Source of the DNA: Ascoidea rubescens DSM 1968
Lineage: Eukaryota; Ascomycota; Saccharomycetes; Ascoideales; Ascoideaceae
Length of the DNA stretch: 64,000 nucleotides
Direction: 5' to 3'
Assembly (NCBI RefSeq): GCF_001661345.1
Contig: NW_017962931.1
Span: forward strand, 186,001-250,000
Part shown: one piece after another, positions 31,183 to 40,544 of the stretch
Layout of the letters: each line of letters starts with the position of its first letter
Position numbering within the stretch: the stretch's first letter is position 1
The notes under the pieces: model-generated
What the model was told of the DNA's origin: nothing
Databases searched by the model: none
What the model saw: the letters and a program-made list of their open reading frames with translations, nothing else
Made by a program: the position numbers and the translations under genes

Positions 31183-31883
31183 GTGACACGCCATGTGAAG
31201 TATATAGCTTTCTATTATTAATTCAGGCAGAGCCAAAAAGAGCAGTTACAAAAGCAGCAAAAGTAGCACACGCAACAAAAGCAGCACAGGCGTCAGCGCG
31301 CCATGGGTGTGGCTTTTATGCAGTGTTGCACGCGCGCGTCGGCACACACCATTCACGGGGATATGTCCACTTGGACGGGTTGCTATCTCAGCCAATCAGA
31401 GACGCTACCATTTGTGTGGCTTAGCTCAGACCCGCGCTCCTGCAGCTTTTTGCTCTCGTCGGCGGTTGAGCGCGGAACGGCGCGGAACCGAAGCAGCGGC
31501 GGTGCGGAGACAACGCGAGCCGAAAAACGTTTATAAGGCTCAAATTCTCATGCCCAGTGTTTCTTCTTTAGTTTCTTTCTCTTCTGACCTGTTCTTTTTT
31601 GGTTTCTCTTTTGTTGTTGCCTCTGCTTCTCCTTCCTCAGCCTTTCTTTCTTCTTCTCCTTTTTTACTGCTGCTTTTGCTGCTCCTTGGTCCCTTTTGCC
31701 TGTTTCCTATGCCGAACTAAAGAGCTTTTCTCGTTTCTTGGCTCTTTTTCACAATTCCTGAAATCAATCTCAATCAACCTCAACCAACTTAAATTAGATT
31801 GCTCAAATAAAACAACAATCTAAAAAATATTTTTAAAAGAGTTTCAATCTACGAAACAAAACAATAGAAACCCACAATTTACA
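31183..31883. other. intergenic with GC-rich island, IPT1 promoter
   Basis: About 31270-31520 is GC-rich (GCGCGCGTCGG, GCGGCGGTG). It is followed by a T/C-rich stretch to about 31720 and an A-rich leader immediately before the IPT1 ATG. Short overlapping frames here have no recognisable content. Confidence 0.6.
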
Positions 31884-32313
31884 ATGTCGATAACTCCAAG
31901 ACTGGTATTGAAACCGATAGTTTTTTTGGTTTCATTAGTTTATCATAAAATATATCTAAACTGTCTCAATGAAAGAAACATTTTCTATTTGACCTTGAAT
32001 TTCATTATAAACTTTTCCCCGGTCTTCATTTGGCTCTTCATTTTCAAAAATGCTGGAGTAATTCCAAACGATATTAGACCCAAAATCCATGTCAAATTGG
32101 TATATAATCTAGATTTAATACTCTATGACTTGAACTTCATTGGCTTTCTATTCTGTTTAGGTTTTTCTTTAATTGGTTACTTTCTAGTTTATAGGGTTTT
32201 CTTCAAAATTAAATCAAAAAATCAGCCCGATACTTATTCTTTTTTAGAAAATCAGCAACAGGATATTAATGAATTTGAACTCTCTGATCAATCCTCCTTT
32301 GAAATTTCTGATA

Positions 32314-32348
<35 letters not shown>

Positions 32349-33509
32349 AATGACAATGACAATGACAATGACAATGACGATGACAATGACAATGACGATG
32401 ACAATGACGATGACGATGATAATAATCGTAACTCAGATATCAATTCTATCGATAACTTTGACTTTGATTCCGATTCAACATTAGCCAATAATAAAACCAA
32501 CAAAAATAATACAATCAACAAAAAGAAAAATTCCTCTACTGCTAAATTGAGTCAATCCAATTCTGGCAACTCATCTTCCGATTCTCTTAACATTCTGTCC
32601 TTGTCAAACTTGAATTCGTCTTCAAACTCAAACACTGGCCAATCCCATGAAATAAACAGCTCAATCAATCAATTTTCAACAAATTCAAATCATTTATTTT
32701 CAACTACATACAATTATCCTCCCGGCTATTCTCAATACCTTCCTCCTCTACTATTTATCTTGTCGTGGCCAATATTAAACTTGGATTTTTATTTTGCTCA
32801 ACCAAGCTTCATTACTTCCAAAAAGGATATTTTAGCATGGATTTTCTATGTTTTATTTCATTGCATGATTCCCATCTTAAATGCTGTTTACCTCTACATT
32901 TTCAAAACTCCTGGTGCAATTAAACTATTTTCCTGTGCTTTAGGAATACAGAACATATCAGGTGTCTTTACTCATTTACTTTTCCCAAATGCCCCTCCAT
33001 GGTTTATTCATTTAAATGGTTTGGATATTGAACCGAATTATGACATGCCTGGTTATGCTGCCGGTTTAACTAGAGTAGACCTAGCTATGGGAACCCATAT
33101 GACTTCAAAGGGTTTCCACAAGTCTCCTATCGTGTTTGGTGCTTTTCCTTCTTTGCATTCGGCAATGGCTGTTCAAACATTTCTCTTTATATGTTATTAT
33201 AGCAACACAATAATCCTAAAATTACTCGCTTTGGCTTTTGTCATAATCCAATGGTGGGCTACTATTTACTTGGATCATCACTTTAGAGCAGATTTAATAT
33301 TTGGTTTATTTTATGCCTTTACCGCTTTTTTAATTATAAGGAGATTTTTAATCAAAAAGGAAATTCAGTTCAAACAAAATAGAATTGATTCAAACTTCAA
33401 AAAGGGAAGCACTTTAGGTATGAGAGTGTTTAAAAATACAAGATTTCAAAATTTCTTTGATCCATATTATTCAAATAATATATCGAATTCAAATTCAAAT
33501 TCAAATTAA
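31884..33509 (+). CDS. IPT1: IPT1, inositolphosphotransferase (M(IP)2C synthase)
   Basis: 541 aa. Ipt1 transfers a second inositol phosphate from phosphatidylinositol to MIPC, making M(IP)2C, the most abundant complex sphingolipid of the yeast plasma membrane; it acts in the Golgi. The N-terminus (ERNIFYLTLNFIINFSPVF, FKNAGVIPNDIRP) and the core (ALGIQNISGVFTHLLFPNA, PPWF, GTHMTSKGFHKSPIVFGA) match Ipt1 rather than the related Aur1. Catalytic PAP2-like motifs are FPSLHSAMA near 421 and LDHHFRADLIFG near 463. About seven or eight hydrophobic spans. A run of about 36 almost pure Asp/Asn residues (about 143-180), from a GATGAC microsatellite, lies in a hydrophilic loop and is not something I recall from S. 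cerevisiae Ipt1. The single CTG is residue 7. Confidence 0.9.
32311..32426 (+). repeat. (GATGAC/AATGAC)n repeat coding Asp/Asn
   Basis: Hexanucleotide units encode a poly-Asp/Asn loop in IPT1. The other frames give Met-Thr or Ser/Leu repeats, as expected of a simple repeat. Confidence 0.9.
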
Positions 33510-33849
33510 TAGTATAATTCATATTGATATTGCATTACTATATTCTCAAATTACATTGTTCATAGTTTATTCAGTTTAATTTTTAGTTATTTTTTTTCCT
33601 TGTTTTTTTATTTTCATTTCTCATTTTTCATTTCTCATTTTTATTTTTTTCACTTCTGCTAGTATATTTTTATTCAATTTACTAATTAATTATTACATAT
33701 AACATTTTTATCTCATTTTTTTGTTTTTTTAGTGAGAGTTTTTATATATTTTTACAATTTTTTAAACCGGTTTTTTTGTTTTATAAATTTTGAAAATTCA
33801 ATTAGATTATATAATATAGATAGATAGAAAAGTAATGTAGTTTATATTT
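33510..33849. other. convergent intergenic region, IPT1 and SNF11-like gene
   Basis: Very T-rich 340 bp with repeated TTTCTCATTTTTCATTTC-like text around 33610-33650. It acts as both 3' ends. No gene is seen. Confidence 0.6.
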
Positions 33850-35207
33850 CTAAAAAAAATTAAGATTATTTGATATCTGACCAATTATTTGCTGATTATT
33901 GTTATTAGTAGCATTTGATTGATTAATATTTGGATTGATTAGATTTGAGTTAATCATCTGAGATTGATTCTGCTGATTCTGTTGATTTTGATTTTGATTT
34001 TGATTTTGATTTTGATTTTGATTTTGATTTTGATTTTGATTCTGGTTCTGATTTTGTGCTAATTTCATTTGAGCACCACCTCTATTCAATAATTGTGGAT
34101 TCAAACCATTTTGTAGAACGTTTGGAAATTTTTGATGGTTCAAAAATTGTTGATGATGTTGCAGAAGTAGTTGAGGAGTTGTGAAAGTGTTATTGTTAAC
34201 GTTATTAGAATTAGCATTTTGATTGTTGATGATAGTGTTATTATTATTATTATTATTATTAGTAATATTGTTATTGTTATTTATATTTGTATTTGATAAT
34301 GGAGATAAAATCTGGTTAGGATTTGAAGCAATAGATTGATTTTCAATTAAAGGAGTTGATTGAACTGAATTTGGCGCTGGAGTTGAAATATTTGATAAAT
34401 TATTTTGATTCTTGATTAATTGTTGTTGTTGTTTTTGTTGTTGTAATAAGAAAATGTGTTTCTTTAATGATTCCATTGCTTCAGGAAACAATTTTTGGAA
34501 GATGTAATATTTTTGGAGCAAATCATTTGAAGGAATTGGAGGAGGTAGTAACATTTGTGGAATGATAATTTTATTGAAATCATTTTTTTTAATTAGATCG
34601 GATATTTCGTTGATTGTATTTAAATTGGAATGAATTCTTCTAATATAATGAGGCAAAGTTTCATCAAGATTAATATTTGGAGGTAATTTTTCTAAATTGG
34701 TTGACTTGGCAGCTTCTGGGTTTGTTTTATGAATTAAAAAAATTTCAGCTCTATAGATCAATAGAGTGTTAATCTCAAGGATTAATCTGATTCTCTCTTT
34801 TTGATATTCAGTGAATTTTGCCAAATTAAAATTCAGAGCATTATTTATGACAGGTGTGGATGAATTTGAGGGGTTAGAGGTATTGTTTATTACAGGAGTA
34901 TTTGGAATGTTATTGTTATTGCTATTGCTATTGCTATTGTTATTGTTATTGTTATTGTTATTGTTACCATTTGCATTAGCGTTAGCATTAGCATTAGCAT
35001 TGATATTAATATTAGTATTGGGATTGATATTAGTATTGGGATTGATAGAATTATTAACATTGGTATTATTGTTGTTTGTAATATTATTTGGATTTGTAGG
35101 TGTAGGTGTAGGAGTATTTGTATTATTGATTGTGTTGACGTTATTATTATTCATATTTATGTTTTGATTTATATTGTTATTATTGTTGATATTGGTATTG
35201 ATACTGA

Positions 35208-35268
<61 letters not shown>

Positions 35269-35706
35269 GATATTCGTTGGACTGTTATTAATATTATTGT
35301 TTATGTTATTTAAAATAGGATTTGAGTTATTGTTAATAGGATTATTATTAATATTATTAATGTTATTCATATTATTCATATTGCTTATGTTAGGGGGCAT
35401 ATTATTGGGCATATTATTTATGTTGTTATTATTCATTGCAATAAATTGATTTTGGTATTGGTTATTTTGTTTTAATTGATTTAAATTAGTATTACTGAGG
35501 TTATTAATAGGTAAATTATTTGGTAAATTATTTTGTAGATTATTTTGGTTTATATTAAAAGCCAAGTTATTGTTTAAATTTAGATTATTTTGATTATTCA
35601 AATTATTCAAATTGTTGAAGTGAATGTTATTGTTTAAATTATTATTTAAATTATTATTTAAATTATTAAAATTTAGAGAATTGATTAGTGATGGATTTAT
35701 GTTCAT
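33850..35706 (-). CDS. SNF11: SNF11-like SWI/SNF subunit, greatly expanded by Asn/Gln tracts
   Basis: 618 aa from the ATG at 35706; the upstream continuation has no ATG. About 75% is Asn/Gln/Pro low complexity. The conserved core is at about 293-425: EYQKERIRLILEINTLLIYR, then LPHYIRRIHSNLNTINEI, then PQMLLPPPIPSNDLLQKYY and IFQKLFPEAMESL. This order (Tyr-Gln helix, RxHxNLxxIxxI helix, PPQ-like segment, LxKxYxL helix) matches S. cerevisiae Snf11, a 169-aa SWI/SNF component contacting Snf2, as I remember it. The S. cerevisiae protein also has an Asn/Ala-rich head. The extension is extreme here, with pure poly-Asn, (NA)n and a C-terminal (QN)n tract, all prion-like in composition. Confidence 0.62.
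33983..34038 (+). repeat. TTTTGA hexanucleotide tract
   Basis: Encodes a (Gln-Asn)n run near the C-terminus of the SNF11-like protein. The same hexamer is found in LRG1. Confidence 0.9.
35208..35268 (+). repeat. (ATT)n trinucleotide tract
   Basis: Encodes about 20 consecutive Asn on the minus strand within the SNF11-like gene. Confidence 0.9.
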
Positions 35707-36600
35707 TTTTAAAAAAACAACTGGGATTTTTGGTGAAAGAAAATTGATCAAGAATTTAAAAATTAGCAAATAGAAACAGGACAACCGATAATAAAAAAAC
35801 AGAAATCAGAATAATGGGATTAAAACAAATGAGATTAAGAGATTATAGTTGGAACTTGGTATTCGTTGGTAAACACTGTCTTTAAGATTATTATGAAATA
35901 ATTAAGATTGGTAATAAGATTAATAATAAGATTAATAACAAGATTAATATTATTAAGGGAATTCAGAGTGGTTTAATAGCAGTAGGATAAAATTCATGTA
36001 AAAAGTAATTTCAAAACAAATGGAAGCTAAATTTTTGGAAAAAAGATCAACAAAATAAGTTTTAGTTTGAATTTGAGTTTGTTGCTAAATGAAATGAGAT
36101 GTGTGAGACGATAACTGGTTAGAAAACTGGCAGCTAAAATATGGCCAAATATAATTACTGTGTGTTTAAAAGTGGTTTGCTCTGCAGTGAGCGTATTCTG
36201 GTAATGGTAAGTTGATATGTTCCAGCAAAGTTCCAGCACAAAGCAATATATCCCAGTAGAAAGCAGTTCAAAGAAAGAAAGGGCATTATATCTGCTTTTT
36301 TCTCTGATTTCTCGCTTTTTTCTCAACTTCTTCTTCAGCGCCTTTTGCCGTCGCCCAATCGGGATGCTGACTCAGCGCTTACTAATGGCTGACTAAGTCG
36401 TTATTAATTATTATGTAATTGAATCCAGACACATGGTCTCAGTTGTGTATGCGCTCGTATGCGACAACGACGCGCTGCTGCGTTGCTGCTCCACAGCCAA
36501 TGATCAAGCGTATTTATACGAGTATGATTAATCTCTGATAACCAACAATATATAAAGAATCGCCAACAGCATCACTGACTAGAGAGCACACATCCCCAAT
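35707..36600. other. intergenic, SNF11-like promoter and MRPS18 3' region
   Basis: 894 bp. 35880-35960 has TAATAAGATTAA-like repeats. About 36340-36520 is a weak GC-rich island with TGACTCA (36367-36373) and, 22 bases on, TGACTAA. The frame at 36027-36326 minus (99 codons) has no features I recognise and is probably chance. The stretch is AT-rich elsewhere. Confidence 0.5.
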
Positions 36601-37323
36601 TCACAATCTTCTTGGGCGTCGGGCTCTACAACCACCGAACTTCAACTTGGTGTCGTCGCTTAGTCTAACGACCTTTGCTCGAACGTGGTTTCCTTCCTTC
36701 CCAAACAATGCTGCTTGGAATGCGTTTCTGCCCTTTCCAAACTCTTTCAAGACCACTTCCAAATCTACATCTAAGAGGTTGTTGTCTCTCATCATCTGGA
36801 ACATCCTGGAGCACACTTGGAACGCTGCCTCGTACTCTCCCCTGGCTGCTTTTCTAAATCCCAATTGTCCGGTACTTAAACTCATGTTCACCCTTTCTGG
36901 CAAGTTCAAAAAGTATAGCATTTTATCATTGTATGACATTTCGGGGTTTTTCTTCAAAAAATCAGGATCTTTTAAAACAGATGTCAATGTTAAAAACGTA
37001 TTATTCTTTTTGAAATAACAATGTAAAATTCTTTTAACAACGATATTATTTCCAATATTTTTATTCAATGGGATTTTGTCTTTGTCGGCAGAATTCTGAT
37101 CCAACCTGCCTTCATTTTGCCCAGCTTGAACTGAACTTTTATTGGCTTTCAGATTCTTTTCTTTATTTTTACTTAATTCCTTCAATAAACTATCAAGTGA
37201 TTGCGTTTCTTCATTAAATTGAGCCTTTCCGCTACTTATAAACCTTTTTCCATAATATTCAGAACATTTTCCTAATCCCAACACAAGTCTTAGGCCTCTC
37301 ATTCCTATCCTATTTTGAATCAT
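36601..37323 (-). CDS. MRPS18: mitochondrial small-subunit ribosomal protein uS11m (MRPS18)
   Basis: 240 aa, longer than bacterial S11 because of a mitochondrial presequence ([15 protein letters not shown], Arg-rich with no acidic residue) and a Lys-rich linker to about 95. The S11 fold follows: [81 protein letters not shown] at the very end. S11 sits on the small-subunit platform and contacts 3' rRNA. The C-terminal GGxRxxxxRRL is the expected ending. It is divergent from ATG10 across a 336-bp promoter. Confidence 0.92.
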   Translation of the reverse strand: MIQNRIGMRGLRLVLGLGKCSEYYGKRFISSGKAQFNEETQSLDSLLKELSKNKEKNLKANKSSVQAGQNEGRLDQNSADKDKIPLNKNIGNNIVVKRILHCYFKKNNTFLTLTSVLKDPDFLKKNPEMSYNDKMLYFLNLPERVNMSLSTGQLGFRKAARGEYEAAFQVCSRMFQMMRDNNLLDVDLEVVLKEFGKGRNAFQAALFGKEGNHVRAKVVRLSDDTKLKFGGCRARRPRRL

Positions 37324-37659
37324 TTTTTACTATTATATGTTTTTTATTTTTCCTTTATATTTTCGATTTTCGATTTTCAATTTTCTATTTTCTATTTTCT
37401 ATTTTCTATTTTCTATCTCTCCCATTCATTTGATGTAATAAAAAAACCAATGAATTTCCATCCAGCTTTCTTTTCAAAGTCACATGTTTCACACCTTCAG
37501 AAATTGGAAAAAACAGAAAAGAAATCTAGTCACTTTACATAATATTCATTGGTTCGATTCCTGGAAACGTACCTTTGTTTTCTGTAATTGATTTGTAATT
37601 GATTTTTAATCTTTCTATTCTCTTCTAATCTTAAATTCATAAATCAACATTCACTGAGC
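37324..37659. promoter_or_regulatory. divergent promoter MRPS18 / ATG10 with ATTTTCT repeat
   Basis: 336 bp with a TATTTTC/ATTTTCT heptamer-like array at 37361-37417 next to the MRPS18 side. A GGTTCGATTCC string at 37551-37561 looks like a tRNA B box, but no A box or acceptor stem goes with it. Confidence 0.6.
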
Positions 37660-38280
37660 ATGTTCAATCATTGTGATAAAATATTATCTATAATGAACCA
37701 AATTCAATTTAATGTAGAATTGAATTCTCTCTTTCAAATTATTCAAAATTATCTAATTAATAAGAATATATTCTATGAATCTATAAATCTAAAATCACAA
37801 AGAAATCAATCTTTTTTATATTTTCGAAAATCACTTGATGAAAAACCATTAAATAATAACAACAATAACAATAATAACAATAATAACAATCATAACAATC
37901 ATAACAATCATAACATTCAAATCATATTGGAATTCACAATATCTTTTCATAAATCTTATCAAGTCCCTGTTTTTTATTTTAAATTCCTTAAAAAATTCCT
38001 TGATAACGACTATGAAAATATAAAACCTATATGGGATTTAGATAAAATCTCAAACCATTTGCACAATTTAAATTACCTAAGTGATTTAAATAGTAATAAC
38101 TTTAATATAACTAATCATAACATTCTAACTGACGAGCATTGGTTCTTTATTCATCCATGTATGACAAACGAATTGATTAATACTTTCAACTCAAATTGTT
38201 TAATTAATTGGTTTCAGATTTATGGCCCTTTATTTGGCTTTAATTTACTTTTATCTGATATTAATCCGTATCTTTATTAA
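37660..38280 (+). CDS. ATG10: ATG10, E2-like enzyme for Atg12 conjugation
   Basis: 206 aa. Atg10 takes Atg12 from the E1 Atg7 and attaches it to Atg5 during autophagosome formation. The active-site motif is WFFIHPCMTNE, with the catalytic Cys at residue 167 (codon 38158-38160). The preceding strand-rich part (ILEFTISFHKSYQVPVFYFKF) and WDLDKISNHLH match the E2-like fold. The start ATG is followed by a second in-frame Met at residue 12. An Asn/His repeat at about 66-87 interrupts the domain. A final FQIYGPLFGFNLLL is typical of the family. Confidence 0.85.
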   Translation: MFNHCDKILSIMNQIQFNVELNSLFQIIQNYLINKNIFYESINLKSQRNQSFLYFRKSLDEKPLNNNNNNNNNNNNNHNNHNNHNIQIILEFTISFHKSYQVPVFYFKFLKKFLDNDYENIKPIWDLDKISNHLHNLNYLSDLNSNNFNITNHNILTDEHWFFIHPCMTNELINTFNSNCLINWFQIYGPLFGFNLLLSDINPYLY

Positions 38281-38538
38281 AATAACTTATTTACTAGTTA
38301 ATTTACTTGGTTTTCTTTTTGTTTTTTTTAACAACAATCTTGTATTATCATTATAAAATCACAATTGAAAAAAGTTTGATATTTCTGTTAAAAAAGAATA
38401 AAAAACAAAAATACACCACAAATATATATAAAAGAAATTTGAAAAAGATAAAAAAAGGATATAAAAACTGTTTGAGCAAAGGATCAGATCAGATCAGATC
38501 AAGATCTGGAAGAAATTTAAATATGATAACGATTGAGA

Positions 38539-39225
38539 TCAATTGTCGGGTGGAACATAGGTTGGACCTCTTGTTTCAGTATTTTCACCAACACCCCATT
38601 GAGTCAACATTGAAATAAAAGAAGTCGACAAAACTACTTCAGGATTGATTTTCTCACTATCAAATATTAATTCAAAATCAAATTTAAATTGTCTCATTAA
38701 TCTTGCTTTTGCAATTCTTTCTCTGACTTCTTCATCACCCGCATCTTTACTTGATATCTTTTCTAAAAATTTTGTACCATTGTTCCATTGATACTCATAT
38801 CCGTCATTAAGATAAAACGATTTATGAGTACCACTGCTTAGTGACCAACCACTTTTAACATCTCTATGCTGCAAATTAGCTTGATTATGAAAATCTGTTG
38901 TGGTTGAGAAAAACCCTGCTTTGACTGTGGCAACTTCTTGTCTGCTTGGTAGTTTTCTCAAGGCCCAAACAGGATTCAATGGACTACCTCTTTCAAACAC
39001 ATAAATTTTATTACCCAATGAATCAAATACATTCACACTTCGATGTCTGTTTTTTCTATCACGACGAACATAATAAACTGTTGGAGCTGTAGTTAAGGGA
39101 ATAACATTAGAATTATTGAATCGCAAATTTCCTGGAGATTTTAAACCTAAATGTTCAAAACAATAAGTTGAAATGGTAGTTATAGCACTGGAAGCAGAAA
39201 CACATGGAGCTTCAAGAATCGACAT
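38539..39225 (-). CDS. conserved-looking protein, possible tubby-like (LURP/scramblase) beta fold
   Basis: 228 aa with a clear ATG at 39225. I do not recognise a named orthologue. It is strand-rich with features of tubby C-terminal-like proteins: YYVRRDRKNRHRSVNVFD, DSLGNKIYVFERG, WALRKLPSRQEVATVKAG, GWSLSSGTHKSFYLNDGYEY. These read like the alternating 'D..G..V/F.V' strands of the LURP-one/phospholipid-scramblase fold. No signal peptide or membrane span. Base composition is less AT-biased than its neighbours and it lacks Asn tracts, which suggests constraint. It shares a 526-bp divergent region with the APSES-like gene. Confidence 0.65.
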   Translation of the reverse strand: MSILEAPCVSASSAITTISTYCFEHLGLKSPGNLRFNNSNVIPLTTAPTVYYVRRDRKNRHRSVNVFDSLGNKIYVFERGSPLNPVWALRKLPSRQEVATVKAGFFSTTTDFHNQANLQHRDVKSGWSLSSGTHKSFYLNDGYEYQWNNGTKFLEKISSKDAGDEEVRERIAKARLMRQFKFDFELIFDSEKINPEVVLSTSFISMLTQWGVGENTETRGPTYVPPDN

Positions 39226-39751
39226 TTTTCTTTCTTTCTTTCTCGTTTTAATAGCTAATTAGTTAATTATCAGGTAAATCAAATAAGCTGATACTGAGCA
39301 ATTGTTATTTCTAAGATTAAAAACAGTTTGAAAACAAATTATGGTATTAATCTTGAGTCTTGTTGATAAAGAGAAGCAGGAGAAAGAGAAGCAGAAGAAA
39401 GGCATTATAAATGCCCAAAAAAACTAAACAAAAGACATTTGAACAAGGAAAATTGTACAGATGTGTTTGTGGTTGTTTTATACACGAAAGCCTGCTTTTG
39501 TTCCTTCTGTTCCTTCTGCTGCTTCTGCTTCTACTTCCGCTTTGAGTACCGACCCACCGGGCTGGCAACGCACGGGTAGGGTTTTTGTCTCAGATTGACT
39601 GGGTCTGAAGACAAAAAATATTTAAACAATAACAGCTAACAACAGCAACAGCAACAGCAGCAAAGGTAGCAAAGGTAACAATTACTTTGATAACTACTGG
39701 CTTATTTGTGGTTTGGCTGTCGAGCTCTCTTTTTCAATCACACATACATTT
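39226..39751. promoter_or_regulatory. divergent intergenic region upstream of the APSES-like gene
   Basis: 526 bp. About 39480-39590 is moderately GC-rich (GACCCACCGGGCTGGCAACG). AACAGCAACAGCAACAGCAGC follows as a small tandem repeat. No gene is seen. Confidence 0.55.
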
Positions 39752-40505
39752 ATGGAAACCTCTGAGGGAATCATCACAATAAGTAACGACGTCACTTATT
39801 ATGAACCTGAGTTACCATCCTATGCCATCTTAGACACAATAGTCTTTGGAAATGAGGAATACTACATTCATAATATAGCAATTAATACAATAAACGATGT
39901 CACCCATACAAATAACACTCGATGTATTCAAATCTTGCGGAAAAAACTAGGATCTTGGATTAATATATCACGATTTCAGGATTTAATTCCGACTCAAAAT
40001 CTTAAAAAATTTAATACTCTAATAGATTCGAAGATTGATAAAAATTTTATATTCAAATTTAAAGATTCATTGTTTTCGGGTTTAGATCCAAAGATATTAT
40101 CATATTTCACCGGAATTTGGGTTCCCTTACCAATTGCAAGAAAAATTTCATCACTCTTTAAATTGAATTCTTATTTAAATCCCATTTTATCCTTCAACAG
40201 AGTAGCAAAAGTTCAATATAATACTTTATTGTTTCTTGAAACTTTTGTTCATTTAACTAAAAATTTGTCAACAAGAATCTTAAGATCCTTTGATGATGGC
40301 TTAATCAATTTAGATCATTTAATTATAACGAAACTAATTTTTGATAGACTATATATTGATAATGACATAATGAATAAAAACAATAAACTAAATGATATTC
40401 TTGACAACTCAAATGAATCCAATTTTTTAGAAAATTTATTGTTTTGTAAATCAAAATTATTGTCCACTTTTACCATCAAAAAATTAATAAATTTGTCCAA
40501 CAATG

Positions 40506-40544
<39 letters not shown>

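Noticed and set aside
37551-37561. GGTTCGATTCC string resembling a tRNA B box
   Set aside because: No A box within range, no acceptor or D-arm pairing, no Pol III terminator at the right distance.
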